64,000 nucleotides of DNA, from contig NC_067283.1 in assembly GCF_020740795.1 (NCBI RefSeq), forward strand, positions 45,249,659-45,313,658, written 5' to 3'. A program made the position numbers and the translations under genes. Source of the stretch: Apus apus. Taxonomy: Eukaryota > Chordata > Aves > Apodiformes > Apodidae. The notes below the pieces were generated by a model, which saw nothing but the letters and a program-made list of their open reading frames with translations, had not been told where the DNA came from and searched no databases. Shown in pieces: positions 1 through 17,100 of this stretch. Within the stretch, counting starts at the first letter, position 1. Each line of letters begins with the position of its first letter.

Positions 1-3981
<3,981 letters not shown>

Positions 3982-4210
3982 CCCCACAGCTGCCCACCAC
4001 CGCGTATTGCAGTTTCATCTCTACTGTCTCCAAATTATAAATAAATATATATATTATAAATATAACCTTTGTGTAACCCTGAATTACAGGAAATGTTTTC
4101 AGCTTTTCTTTTCTCCCTCAGAGTTGTCAGCCCCTTTTTTATAAGTGTGGTAAAACTTTACAGAACAAACCGTGGCTTTATAAAATAAAGGTATTTCTAA
4201 GCAAAACAGA
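3982..4210 (+). other. TMEM108: TMEM108 3' UTR with poly(A) signals
   Basis: AATAAA occurs at 4040-4045 and at 4184-4189. The second is followed within about 20 bases by A-rich and GT-bearing sequence and is the better candidate for cleavage near 4205. The 3' UTR is unusually short if the second signal is the main one. Confidence 0.65.
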
Positions 4211-7200
4211 AGGACTGTTTTCTTCACTGTCATTTACAAACTGCTGCTAAATGTACTTGGTCTGGAAGAATATTGGATAAGGCTGGGTTTGAGCAGGTAG
4301 CGTGTGTTGAGTAGAGCAGACTGCATCACATCACTCAGCCTGGCAGTGAGCATCCCTGCTCAGCAACCATCCTGTCTCCTACTGTAAAATGACTTTGGTC
4401 ACTCTTTTACTTTTGACAGCCAAGCCAGGGTACAGATCAGGCAGCACCAGCTCAGCTGCCAGCAGCAGTCCATATGGCTCGTGTACCCATCTTGTATCCT
4501 GTGTGTGACTCCAGCACCACCTGAACACTGACTGGGATGAGCCCTTCAGAGTCCCCCTTCCAGCAGAAACAAGCCAGGCTCTGCCAGCTCAGCAGGGGTA
4601 GAGCAGGGAAGCTGAGCTACAGTGGGATAATAAACAAACCTGATGCACCCATGGGATCCAGAGCCACACAAGACATGGGCAAACCCATTGTGATAGTAAT
4701 GTACCCTATGACTTAAAGTTGCCCCTTTCAGTCTTAAACAGGAAAGCCAGGTTCCAGTTTGAGCTCCAAGTCTGTTCTACATGAACAAGGACAAGAATGA
4801 CTTCTTTTTCCTGCAAAAATGCCCTAACCACACTACATGCTGAACTCACAGCTGCTCCGCTCCAGCCCAATGAGTCCTGAATAATTTCCTGCAGAGTAAA
4901 CAGCCCCAAAAGAAGGCATGTGGAGTGTCCCCTTCAAAGGTACAAAAATCTCCTTTGAATTGATCAGAATTCTTCAAATCTGGTGACTAGGGACTCCCAC
5001 CAATTGAATGCTCTGGATTTGACTGTATTTCCATTTCCCTGCTGTTTTATTTATCTTATGTGCTTAGACTGCTAGTGTCACTGAATCAAATTTCCTCATA
5101 CCCGCCTTTTCTCTCTGAGACTTTCCTTCTGCCCTTAGGAGCAAAAACGTCTTGTTTCAGAGCAAAATGGCCTTTCAGTCCCACCCAGTTAAGCACTAGA
5201 TAGCAGGCTGTAATAGCATTAGGGGAATAACAGGTGTGAACAAAACTTAAATGATGGAGTGAAAAAAGGTCATTACAAGGTGAGGCTAATGTGGAACATG
5301 GAGTGTTTTAGCCCAAATCAATGTTTTTTCTTTGAGCAACTCAGAACTGTTACTGTTGTGGGACCAATTTTCAGGTTTGCTTCTCAAATTACTTTTTTTG
5401 TATCGTTCAGTAAGTGAAATGTCCACTGTCCTTTGAGGCCTTGGCCACCCTCTTCCCCACCTTTGCCCATCAGTCCTTATAGATTATTTTCTACCTTCAC
5501 TCCTGACTTCATCAGGAGCAGGCTGTGAGGCAGCAGGGAGTTTATCCCCTGCTCCAGCTGGCTGCTCAGTGCCACTGGCTGCTCAGGTTTATCGCTTGAT
5601 TGCACAGAAAAGGAAGATTGGGCAGGACAGGGTTAGTGTAGCATCATTAACTGTATGCCTTGTTCAAGGTGAGCCACAGCTGGTACCAGAAAAGGGAGTT
5701 ATAGCAGGGGCACATCTTGTCCAGCTGTTCCCACCTGCTAGCAGTGGTCCCAGTGGCTGCTGTTAGAGCAGCCTGACAACTCTACTAAATGATGCCTGGA
5801 ATCAGACCAAGACATGAAGCATTGTTGCCCCTGCTTTCTCCCTGTCCCTCGTGTGCACTTCTACTGCGCTGAGGCACAGATCTGAATGAGGGGCTACAGG
5901 CTTCCTAAAATTAGAGAATTGCAATGTTACAGGGGCTCTTCTGGATATTTGATTTTCTGTTCAGAGAGTAAAGCGCTGCTTCCTTGTGAGGTGACAGGGA
6001 CATACAGGAAGATGAAGCAAATGTGGATGGGCACACTGGGAATATATCTTTTCACCATGGGATAAATGCTGTGCAATATGATACCTACAATCCTCATGAT
6101 CAAATAGTAAATGGCCTCCTGGAAATCACTGGTTGATTATAGAGTGAAAACTTCCTGAAGGTCTTGCCAAGAGTGAAAGCAATCCTGTGAGGGCCTTCAT
6201 GTTCTGTTTCAACTAGGAAGTGGAAACTAAATCAAATTCTTTGCAAATATGCATATTTTTACATTTGTTTTCTCTACATGGTGTTGCTTGCTTTTTTTCT
6301 TTTTTTTTTTTTTAATCATTTGACACACAGCAAATACATTGAAAATGTTGTGTGAGAAACACTGAAGGGTTCCTCTCATTTAGCCAACAGTCTTTGCTTG
6401 GTAATCTAAATTCAGAATACCTAGAAACTAGCCAAAAATATTTGCAAAGCTGTGAAATGCTGCAGTATTCCTGGACTTCACACACCCAGGAAACGGGGAG
6501 CTGACTGTAGGCAGTCTCACAGCCCTCAAACTTAAAAAGCAAGTGAAACAAACTCTAGCCACTTAACTCAGCAAGCCAGGATTCCATGGCAGACAGGGAC
6601 TTCTGGCTGTGTTCCACCTCGGCAAAGACTCCCCGCCGCCCCTGCACAAACCTACACGGCATTAGGGCAATGCCCAACATTGGCACGTTGCAGACATGCC
6701 TGCAAAGATGCACACACGGAACAGGCTATATCTAACATTGTATAGCAAAGGATCTCACTGGACTGTCATACGTATGTACCTATAAACTACCCACCTGGTC
6801 ACTAGTTGCTAAAGAGCAGGGACATAAAAAGAAGAGGAGGAGAAGCCGCCCCCACACTCTGCAATAAGTCTCAGGGATGGTTTTGCCCTTTCAGCTCACA
6901 GCTGCCTCGCTTTGTCTCCACATTACACAGTCAAAGTGAATGGGCCCTGGTTGAACAGACCAAGTGCAGCTGATGAAGTGGTGTTAAACCAGCTGAGCAG
7001 CGGTAGACATGAGGGTGCCTGTCCCTAGTTAAAATCTGCTGGGTTTGGGGCAACATGCCTTGGTCGGGTGGTGACGCCAAAGCGCAGAGGAATCCAGAAG
7101 CTGCAGCGGGGCCGAGGGAGCGTTCAAGGCTCTGCGGCAGTGAAAGGCTGGCTCAGCTCACCTCGGCTCAGTCGTGGCCCTGCCAGCTCCTCAAAACTCT

Positions 7201-7669
7201 GGGTTTTTCTAGCTTTAGGTAACAACTCGCTACAGGAGTCTGTCTGAAGCAAGCACGGATGTGAGGGGCCAACGCGTGTGTAACATACACCCAGGTGCCT
7301 GTGGGTATAACCGTAGGAAATCATCTGGGTGTCAGCGTAGAAAACACCCGGTGGTATTTTAACACGTACGTTGTACTGAATCCCCGTCCTGCTGTCCCTG
7401 TAAACACCATTGTGCTTTTCATCTGCCACATTTGCAGCAGCAGCAGCAGGGAGATTTCCCCTGAAATGGGAATGCTGACGCGGCGGCCTCCCAGACAATG
7501 TGACGGGCGCTCCCGGGCAGCACAAAGCCCCCCTTCCAGAAAGCTGTCGCACAAAGCCGAAACCCCGCGCGGACCCCAACCTGCTGGGCTCGGCACATCC
7601 CTCCTGCCAGTGTGGGCCTGGCGAGGTGGCCGGGCTGAGCGTGGGCGCCCGGCAGGCCTGAGCAGCACC
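4211..7669. other. TMEM108-BFSP2 intergenic region and BFSP2 5' flank
   Basis: No exon, RNA gene or recognisable transposon is seen. A T run lies near 6294-6314. From about 7080 the sequence becomes GC-richer as it approaches the BFSP2 start, and a short CAG repeat lies at about 7434-7450. I find no convincing TATA box at a fixed distance from the BFSP2 start codon. The transcription start is therefore not placed. Confidence 0.7.
7473..7479 (+). promoter_or_regulatory. Candidate Maf half-site (MARE half) upstream of BFSP2
   Basis: TGCTGAC lies about 195 bases upstream of the BFSP2 start codon. Lens fibre genes in birds are commonly driven by L-Maf/c-Maf through TGCTGA(C/G) half-sites, so this is a plausible element. 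A 7-mer is weak evidence alone. Confidence 0.3.
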
Positions 7670-8125
7670 ATGCCCTTGCCGAGGCGCCGGTCGTCCTTCT
7701 TGGGGCAGCAGCCCTCTTCCTCCGCAGCGGAGGGCTCGGGGCCACCCGGCCGCCGGGTCAGCCTCGGGAGCGGAGGGAGCCTGTCAAGACCCCCTGGTGT
7801 CTACGTGGGCACCGTCCCCACCGGTGGTGTGAGCAGCTTGGGCACCCGAGTGTCCCGCAGAGCCCTGGGCATCAGCAGCGTCTTCCTCCAGGGTCTGCGC
7901 AGCTCCTCTGCCGCCGTGCCCCTGGCCCCGGGGCTGGAGAAGGGCAGGGGTCTCTCCTATGAGAGCCTGAATGGCTGCTTGGTGGAGTACATTGAGAAGG
8001 TGCGAGCTCTCGAGCAGGTCAACCAGGAGCTGGAGGAGCACATCAGAGTCTACCTGGACAAGAAAGCGGCCAGTGTGGGCAGCTGGGGTGCCCTGCGGGA
8101 GAACTGGGAGGCCATTTACCATCAG
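7670..8125 (+). CDS. BFSP2: BFSP2 coding exon 1
   Basis: Encodes the head domain and the first part of coil 1 (152 codons, ending in phase 0 with donor CAG|gtgagc). The frame is open upstream of the ATG to beyond 7300, so 5' completeness rests on the Kozak context and homology, not on an upstream stop. Confidence 0.93.
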
Positions 8126-11100
8126 GTGAGCGTTGCCGGCAGCAGGGGGGGAGCAGGGGGAGCTTCACGAGTCATTAGCAGGGAGGGTTGATGCTGATGA
8201 TGAGTGCCACCTGATTTCAAGGCACCGTGCCCTAGACAGAGGGTTTTAAATCTATCTTTGTGATAATTAGCATTATCGTTTCACAGTGTGCCATGGAAAA
8301 TGCCTATTAAGCAGAATTGCCTCAGGCATCCTGCACATGGGGGCAATTGAAATGCACCCCAAGGTGTGATAGTCAGGGCTGATTAAAATTGGCGATTTTT
8401 TATTATTTTTATTTTATTTTATTTTTTCTCAGCTGTGGTTATTACACTGAACACCAAAGTTATTAAAATAAAACTGCTAGGACTGAGTTAGTGTATCCCT
8501 CATCATTATATCATTACAAGCACAATGACTTTTTTTATTATCAGAATTTCAGATTTTTACTTTATTCCCTTGCTTGTTTAATCACGTTCAAAAGCTCTGT
8601 TTATTTAAAAATAGTAATTCCATGGCTACAAATGAGTGACTCCTTCCCTTTGTCGCCACCCCATCATCCCTTCCTTCCTCCCGCCTTCTCCATATGGCAC
8701 AGGCTGTGGATTGTCTGGGAAAGGGGTGCAAAATGCTGTTGGCATTGACTTCATGGAGAAGAAACAGTTCCTTTTGCTGACCAGTAAGTCCAGTAAGACT
8801 TTGCAGGCTGATGTCTGCTTGCAGCAAATATGGGGCTCTGTCCACCGGGGTCTTGGTGCATCTCATGAGTCCTGGCTTCTCAGCCTCTGGCCAGTGGAAA
8901 TGGACAGGACCCCAAAGAACTGGAGCCCAGCATCTTGCATGTCTTCCCAGCTGCGCTTGTGGAGGCACAGAAGATGCTGTCGGCAGGTCTTGAGGAAGCC
9001 TGAAAGATAAAAAGTTGCCCAGGACAACTGTGTCTGTGTTTTACCTTGGGCTGGCCAGGGTTTTACACTAGCGTAGGAAAGAAGGTGCGTTCTTACAGCG
9101 AGCAGCATTTTTAGGGCAGGTCTTCACCCAGAATGCTGCAAATGTCATCTGAACCCAGAACGCAGAGGCATAAGCTGTTTTATGAACCTGTCATCTCGCT
9201 GAGGTAGATGGGGACTGTCATGTGCAAGGGGGAGTTACTGCTTTGCAGCCACCAGCCCGTGCTTTCTAGATCAGTGTCCCATTTTGCAGCTGTAGACCTC
9301 AGCTGTAAAACCTACCGGAGCTTATAGTTGAGACAAAAAAAGTAGGAACTGTAGATACTTTAGGAAGGACTGTTTGATTTATCCTTATATGAAACCCCAA
9401 CATTTTAGCGTTGACAATACTTCTCCCCATATCGCTTTCTTTTTAACCTTTCTTTATGTTGTCATCCTGCCGCTTTGCCTCTGTCTCCCTTTCTTATGAG
9501 TAAATAAGAGCCACTCATAACGAAATGTAGGTTGAATAGTGGGCTCTTCCTATATAAAATCAGGAAAAAAAAGCTATGTAGTAGTAGTATTTGCAAGTAT
9601 CACAGAAAATAAGTGAAAAAAAAAAAATATTAGCATCACCCATACCTATTTAGCAATTGAAACACATTAGAGATTACATAAAGTTTTCTGAATTCCTTCA
9701 ATAAAGCCATAAAAGAAGGATCACTTAGTGGGTTTTGACTTTCTCAGATATAACCTGAGCCATTACATACAATTCTGACCAAGAGGTTTCTTTGCTGTTT
9801 TTATAGGAAGCATCTAACCAAAAATGAAAGTAGAATATCATCCAGCCCAAACATCAAATAATTCATTCATCCTGGAGCTAACTGGCCAACATGTGCCATC
9901 ATCAACTCTGAAACTGTCACATTTATTAAAACAACATCAAAATCATTTGCTGCAGAAATGGCTGCAATCACACAAAGTCAGTACCCTCCTGCCAAGACAC
10001 ATCCCAGTAGGAAAAGTAGAAGGTATGCAGGAGCAAGGTATAACAGAAATGGGAGATACCTGGCAGATACATTTCTGGATGTAATTTTTGTAAACATACT
10101 TAGATTTTAGATTTTTTTGCAGATGTCCACAGCTACCTTAATGTGACACATCCTCTTTTCAGCCTCCTGCAAAATCTGAGGATTCATTTTGATTCCCAGC
10201 CAGCCCCGACCATTCAGCCAGGAGGGATGCCCGGCAGCCACTGAACCCCTCAGTGCCATTTGCATGAAGCAGCTGTGAAAGTCTTGGGGTGGAAAGCCAC
10301 TTGAGCCACCACATGTTTTAACCTCAATGCCTACAATGGGAACAGATTTTGACCAAGAAGGGCAGGGTCTAGACAAGAGTCCCTTCCTCCTGTCCTTCTA
10401 GTGAGAAGACAAGGATAAGGCTCCACAGGAGTCACAGATTCTCCTGGTCCCAAAATCAGAAATATGAGAAGCCCATCTCTGCAGTGAGATAGGAAAGACC
10501 CCAAAAGACCCAAGGTTCTGTTTCTCTCCTGCCCTTCCTGGGATGTGCTCCAACATCCCACATATTGGCTAGTTGTCCTCCCAGCAACAACAACTGGGTG
10601 AGAGCGTTTCTCCCGAACACAGAGCTAGGGGGAAAAATGTGGCAACGCGTGACTTGGAGGGTACAAAGGGAGGGCCCCTCTAGAGAAAAAACACTCCTGT
10701 TTCATGGCAATTGTTAGAGCTATTGCTGCAGCAGGGGATCACTGACAGGAGCTGAATGATGGGAAGCTGCTACCCAGCTCACAGCTTTAATTATCTGCCT
10801 GGGCAGCTGGTTTTTAGGAGAGCAGGTGGACACGCACTAATTGGGACAGGAGCAAAAGGGGAGGATTTTTGCAGGAAAAAGGGATGCGAGAAGTCCTGGC
10901 AGAGAGGAATTCATGTGACAGAAATACAAATTCCTCTCATTTTCCTGTGGGCAGGTGCCTTTTCTTCAGGCTTCATCTCGGTCTTCTCATGGAAAATTCT
11001 ATTTCTAATCAAATGTGTCACTTCTGCAGAAGAGGAGGTTGTTTGTAATGGTAATTCCTTCCCAGGGAGCAGGGCAGCACCTGAGAGTGCTGGGAGTCAC

Positions 11101-14100
11101 CTGCTGTGACTCCTGTGCATGGTTGGGAGCATTTGAAAGATCAAAGTTTTTCTATAGAGATATTTTTATTTGAGCCCAGCCTTACTGCCAGTGTTTGCTC
11201 AATGTTACTATTAAGCCTGGAGAATACACAGGGCTGACAGCCTGAGGAATTGCTGCATTTGGACTTGTACACAGTAATTTATTTGCTGCAGGCCCAGAGA
11301 GCAGCTGAGTATCAGCTGTAACACACTCCAATGCACCACAGTGCAGGATTAGTGCCTGTTAATTGGTGAAATAGCATTCTGCCTCTGATCTAAGGGCACA
11401 ATGAACTCCCACAAAACAGCACAGAGCTGGGTCAACTGCCATACATGGCAACGGATGGCAATAAATTAATTTTAATTATGTCCTCTCTGCCACCTCCAAC
11501 AGCACAACCTTGGACTACCTTCACATCCAGCTGTGAGGTGGGGGGTAAGTTGTCCTCCTTGTGCTTAGGCAACATCACAGTTTCACAGATTATTTCCTTA
11601 GGAGGTATCTCCTGCTTTGAGAACCAGGCATTCTTTGATGCAGTCCTGTTTACTTGTAAAATATTGGACATATAAGTGAAGTAGTGTTTTCTTGGATGCA
11701 GCAGGAACCAGCAAGAGACCCATTACCAGCAAGAGAACCATCTCCAGGTTTTACCTTTCCCAGGGCAATGCACCAGATGCCACTCTTGCTGCCTTTGGGT
11801 TTTCCTTCTTCAGGCTCTGAGAAGGGATTCAACATGGAAAGCATGACTGAAAGCATTACAAGTTGACTGCTTGGCATCTGAGCAGCAGGCACTGGGGTGC
11901 ATGATTTTAGCCAGATGTAGCTGTGAGTGTCAATGTGTTGGTGGCAATGGGCTGGTATCAACCATTTATTTCTGTGTGCTGAAGGAAAGAGGAGACCAGC
12001 ATCTTCTGATTTTTCTCCACAGAGGCATCATTTGCTTTAACCAAACCAAACCAAACTTAAAAGCCAGATAATTTTTCCATTACATGAATAATTGAACCAT
12101 GAAATTCATTATCCCAAGCCACACCTGAGGCCACAAATTCAGCAGCATTCAGAAAGGGATGAGGCATTTGTAAGAACAGCAAAAAGTATACAAAACTATC
12201 AATAAAGCATAGCTAAGAATTTGAAAGGTGTGGTAAATCTTTCAATTCCAGACTTGGTCAGATCTCTGTTAAAAATCAGAAGTTGCCAGCCATCAGGTAC
12301 AAGTTCTTCCCATAAGTGTCTGCATCATACCACCTTTAATCAAGGCTGGAGTCTGCAAACTCTTTTAAAGCAGCTGGTTTTCCATGTTGCCAGTCATAAA
12401 CCAGTAAATGGGCCAGTATGTTGGTGCAGATTTTGATAAGGTGTTTGGGTTGTTTTGGGGTTTTTTTGCTAAAACTTTAAATTTTGGATTCACATCTATA
12501 AAATTACAGTAAAATCAAAGAAAAAATGTTGATGCTTTCTAGTTAAGATGTTTTATACCACAAAATATTCAGTGTCAATTCAAGAGCTGAAAAAAAAAAC
12601 CCAAACATGTTCAAAAGGTGTATGTGCATCACAAACATGAGTGTTGAAAGACAGCACATGACTGAAAGGAGCTATTATTAGTAATAATATTTGCATTTTG
12701 ATAACACTTCCTATCTTGGTCGTTTAAATCCACATGAGCAACAGTGCCTCCCAGAGCTCTGCGAGGCAGGACAGCGTTGCCTTCTGCTTTACAAGCGGAG
12801 GAGGCAAAGTCCAAGCGCCTGCAGCATTGCAAGCCCTCTCATTCCCACTGGGCACAAAGAAGGGTGTTTCCTAATCTGCTGCATCATGCATTTTGGCACG
12901 TGTGTGTCAGCAAAGTGGCTGTGAATCCGCCTCACTGGTGCTGCTTGTTTGCATCCAGCTGTTAATTATCAGGAGAATTAAATCAAACAGAAGAGCCACT
13001 AGATGGAAGTCTTACATCTCTTCTTTGCAAGCCTAGAGAAGGGCTTTCACAGCTCATGCGAATCAGAGAGAATTTTTCAGGAAACCTGTCTCCTACATAG
13101 AAACTTCTGTGTAATTATTTATCCTTCAGGTTCACTGTCGGATTTGAAGCGTACACAGCTCATTTCTGGGAGGGCTGAAAGGTTAATGCCTGCTGGCTCC
13201 TGCTACAATGCTCATCCCTGAAGGCTTCCAAACGTTACACTTTTTTATACCATTTTTACTGACAAGGCACAGTTCTGGTTTGTGTGCAGTTTTGGAAAGC
13301 TCTGCACTTCCTCACTGTACATTTGGCATTAGCCAGTGGCCCATGAAGAGGGGAGCTGGGTATTAACTGAGTCCTCAGGAGTATGAGATCAGGGCTCTGG
13401 CAGAGGCACCCACTGTGGGGCAGGTAAGAAGCCACCTCAAATGCCTCAGTAAAACCACAAGATTACTAATGAAAAGCACTTACCCCCTCCCCGTTTTCTT
13501 CTGCATAGAGGCAGAAACCCAGACAGCAGCAAATCACCAGCTATTCCCTGCTTCTGCTTTTTTTTGCAACCCAAAAGCCATTTTACTCAGAATTCAGCCT
13601 CTAAGCACATCCATTAACATACCTCCGAGTAGCTCCGTGGAGCTCACGGGATTTAATGGTACTTTTGTTTGTGGGATGGTCCCAAGTCACTCAAAGACTT
13701 ATTTTCATCAGACTTCAAGTCAGATATTGTAAGCACAGGTGCCTGCTGCTGGAGGCAAATGGGCTTGTTTTGACAGGGCAGGACAAATGACGGGGCTGTG
13801 TTTCTGCTCCTTGATTTGAGTCAGGGAAAAAAAAAGCAACCAACTTCTCTGATGACAGGCAGGAAAAAAATAAATGCAATAATTTCTGTAAGAGAAAAAG
13901 GAAGGGGGGAAAAAAAGGGGGGGAAGAGGAGAGAGGGAAAAAAAAAAGGAAAGGAAGGGGGGAAGAAAAAAGGAAAGGAAAGGAAAGGAAAGGAAAGGAA
14001 AGGAAAGGAAAGGAAAGGAAAGGAAAGGAAAGGAAAGGAAAGGAAAGGAAAGGAAAGGAAAGGAAAGGAAAGGAAAGGAAAGGAAAGGAAAGGAAAGGAA

Positions 14101-17100
14101 AGGAAAGGAGGAGGGGAGGAGGGGAGGAGAAAAAGAAAAGAAAAAAGAAAAAGAAAAAGAAAAAGAAAAGAAAAGAAAAGAAAAGAAAAGAAAAGAAAAG
14201 AAAAGAAAAGAAAAGAAAAGAAAAGAAAAGAAAAGAAAAGAAAAGAAAAGAAAAGAAAAGAAAAAGAAGACCAATGAGGCCAAGAGTAAATATCCTAAAC
14301 ATTAGGAGGAAAAAAAAAAATCACAGCTTGAGTCAAATAACTGCCTCTACCTCCAGGCTGCTGTCATGTAAAACGAAATGCCTTTTCTCCATCTTTCAGG
14401 AGAACCTCAGGTCCTGCAAGGGCACTTGAGGACAGCACAGCGGCGAAGTCCTGGCTCTGCACAGCCAGTCTGAAATGCCACAGGATGACCAGGGGACTGG
14501 GGAGTTAGGTCTGTGCTGGTGAAGTGGGGTTGCAAAAACAATGAGAAGGAAACAAGGGCTGAACGATGAAGGCAGACCAGTTCTGTGTGCAAGTGAGCAC
14601 GGAAAAGGTCCTCTGAGTGCTGCAGTGGGGCTGCCTGGTGTGCCATCAGATTCCATCTCTTTGCCCACACCTGTGGCTTTCATAACATCTCTGACTCCTG
14701 TGCATTCACTGTGCTTTCTAATTCTCAAGCCTAAACTGGGGCTTTTTTGCCCAGTAGTTCCAGCATTTTGCCCAGTAGTCCCAGCATTCATAGGACGTCT
14801 CTCCTCTGTCCAGATGCTATTTTCATTAAATAGGTTGGAAATGTATATCCCTTACATGGTCCATTCCTCTAATAACCTATTTCAACCTATATTGGTTGGA
14901 ATAGGCCAAGAAATCCCACAGCTATTAAAGAAAAATTGGCCACTCAGCAATGGCCTGAGCTCTATTTCCTTTGGAAGCCAGGCTGAGCTGGAGCTGGCAG
15001 GGGCAGAGCTGCAGTCCCAGGCTTCCAGCCAGAGCCACCTTCTCTTTTTGTTCCTAGCAGTAGGTGAAAAGTAAGCAAACCACTTTTTTTAACTCTCTTG
15101 CCTCCTCAGATTTAAAAGATGTAGAATGCTTTTAACTTTGTGATCCATTATGGATTTCTCAGTGTGGGGAACACGTTATTCCTCCAGATCTCCCTTTACT
15201 AGATCCCTTCCCATATTTCGTATTTGTTTGTCCAAGCATTTGTAGGACATTTGGTGCAGTAAACCACTGTCTGTGAGGGTTAACATTAATTACCATGCAG
15301 AAATACTTCAGCCTTACATGTCTACCTCCACCCTGGCATCACGTAGCAGGCCAACGAGGAACACATAGGACCATACTAAGGCAACAAACCCACTTGTGGT
15401 ACTTGAGATAACTTGTCTGGACACAACCTTGATGATTCCACATTGCATGACCTGTTTCAGCTTGGGGGAGCAGAATGCTTCAGGGGATTTGCAATCTCAT
15501 TTAGTTGCAGACTTAAGTATCTAAAGAAAGATTTCTGCTTCAAGAACTCTCCTGGCCTGCTTACAAAGCTGCTTTTATTCATGTAGTGGCTTAGTTTCAA
15601 CTGCAAATCTCCATGGGTATCTACTGAAAAAGACCAAAGAGATGTTCAGTTTAGGTCCTCCAGAGCAACAACGTGGACCTTGGAATGGCTGAAGTCCCCA
15701 GACAGGTATTTGCAACCATGATCACTCTAAGCCAGGTACTGAATTCAATACATCTTCAGTCATTTCCATAGCTCAGTGCATGTGTGACTCCAGGGCAGGC
15801 AGAGGTCTTTTTTTTACATTTTTCTCATTTTATATAACCTTATTGAATTGTGATTCAATTGTGACAAGCTGCTATGTCACAAGCCTTTCCAGTCTGCTTA
15901 CACCTCGAGTGCCTCATGGGCATTAAAGACCCCCAGAGCCAAAGCAATGATACCACAGTCTTACGGCACAATCTTTCCAAAGCATTTCACCTTCAATGTA
16001 ATAAAGTTTGAAGACTGCCTGCTTCTCAGATCTTGTCTCTATCACAAGATCATAGAATCGTAGAATCACAGAATGCCAGGTTGGAAGGGACCTCAAGGAT
16101 CATTTGGTGCAACCTTTCTAGGTACTACTATAGTTTATATGAGAAGGCTCAGCAGCCTGTCGAGCTGAGACTTAAAACTGTCCAATGTCGGGGAATCCAT
16201 CACTTCCCTTGGGAGACTATTCCAATGTTTGATTGTCCTCATGGTGAAAAATTTACCTCGTGTCCAATCAGAATCTCCCCAAGAGCAACTTGTGCCCATT
16301 ACCCCTTGTCTTTCCCATGTGACTCCTTGTAAATATGGAATGTAAATCTTCTTTGCAGCCACCCTTTTAAGGTCTCCCTAAGCCTCTTCTCAAGGCTGAA
16401 CAAACCTGGTTTTCTCAGCCTCTACTCATATGGCTGGTCCTCCAGTCCTCTGATCATCCTTGCGGCCCTTCTCTGGACCCTCTCCAGTCCGTCCACATCC
16501 TTTTTGTAGAGCAGAGACCAAAACTGAATGCAAAGCTGTAGGTGTGGTCTGACAAGTGCCGAGCAGAACAGAATGATGACTTCTTTATCTCCACCACTCT
16601 GCTGGTGATGCCCTTGTTGATGCAGCCCAGCATCCTGTTGGCCTTCTTTGCTGCTGCAGTGCACTGTTCACTCATGTTGAGCCTGTTATCCACCAAGACC
16701 CCCAAGTCCCTTACAAACATATTAAACAGCATTGGGCCCCATATCAATCCCTGAAGGATCCCACTTGTGACCAGTTGATAGTCTGAGGAGGAACTATTTA
16801 CTGTAGAGGAGGAACTATTTTTATCACCCTCTGGGTACAGTCCATCAGCCAGTTCCCCACCTACCACACAGACCACTTGGCAAGCCTGTAACGACCAGGA
16901 GGAGGCTGTGGGGGACTGTATCAAAAGCCTTGGAGAAGTCCAGGTAGATAACATCCACCACTCGCCCTCCATCAACTGAGCGGGTCACTTTGTCATAGAA
17001 GGTGATCAGGTTTCTCAAGCATTATTTTCCCCTGGTAAATCCATGTTGGCTTTTCCCAATCATGTGCTTCAATGGACTTGTGACAGTCCCCAGGAGGATT

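Noticed and set aside
7124-7745. Minus-strand open frames over the BFSP2 5' flank and exon 1
   Set aside because: They lie antisense to a verified exon in GC-rich sequence and show no recognisable domain.
8186-8215. tgatgatga and ctga close together in BFSP2 intron 1
   Set aside because: The spacing is far too short for a C/D snoRNA.
13715-14302. Long open frames on both strands (Phe/Ser/Leu-rich on -, Lys/Gly-rich on +)
   Set aside because: They are translations of the purine pentamer repeats and have no protein-like composition.
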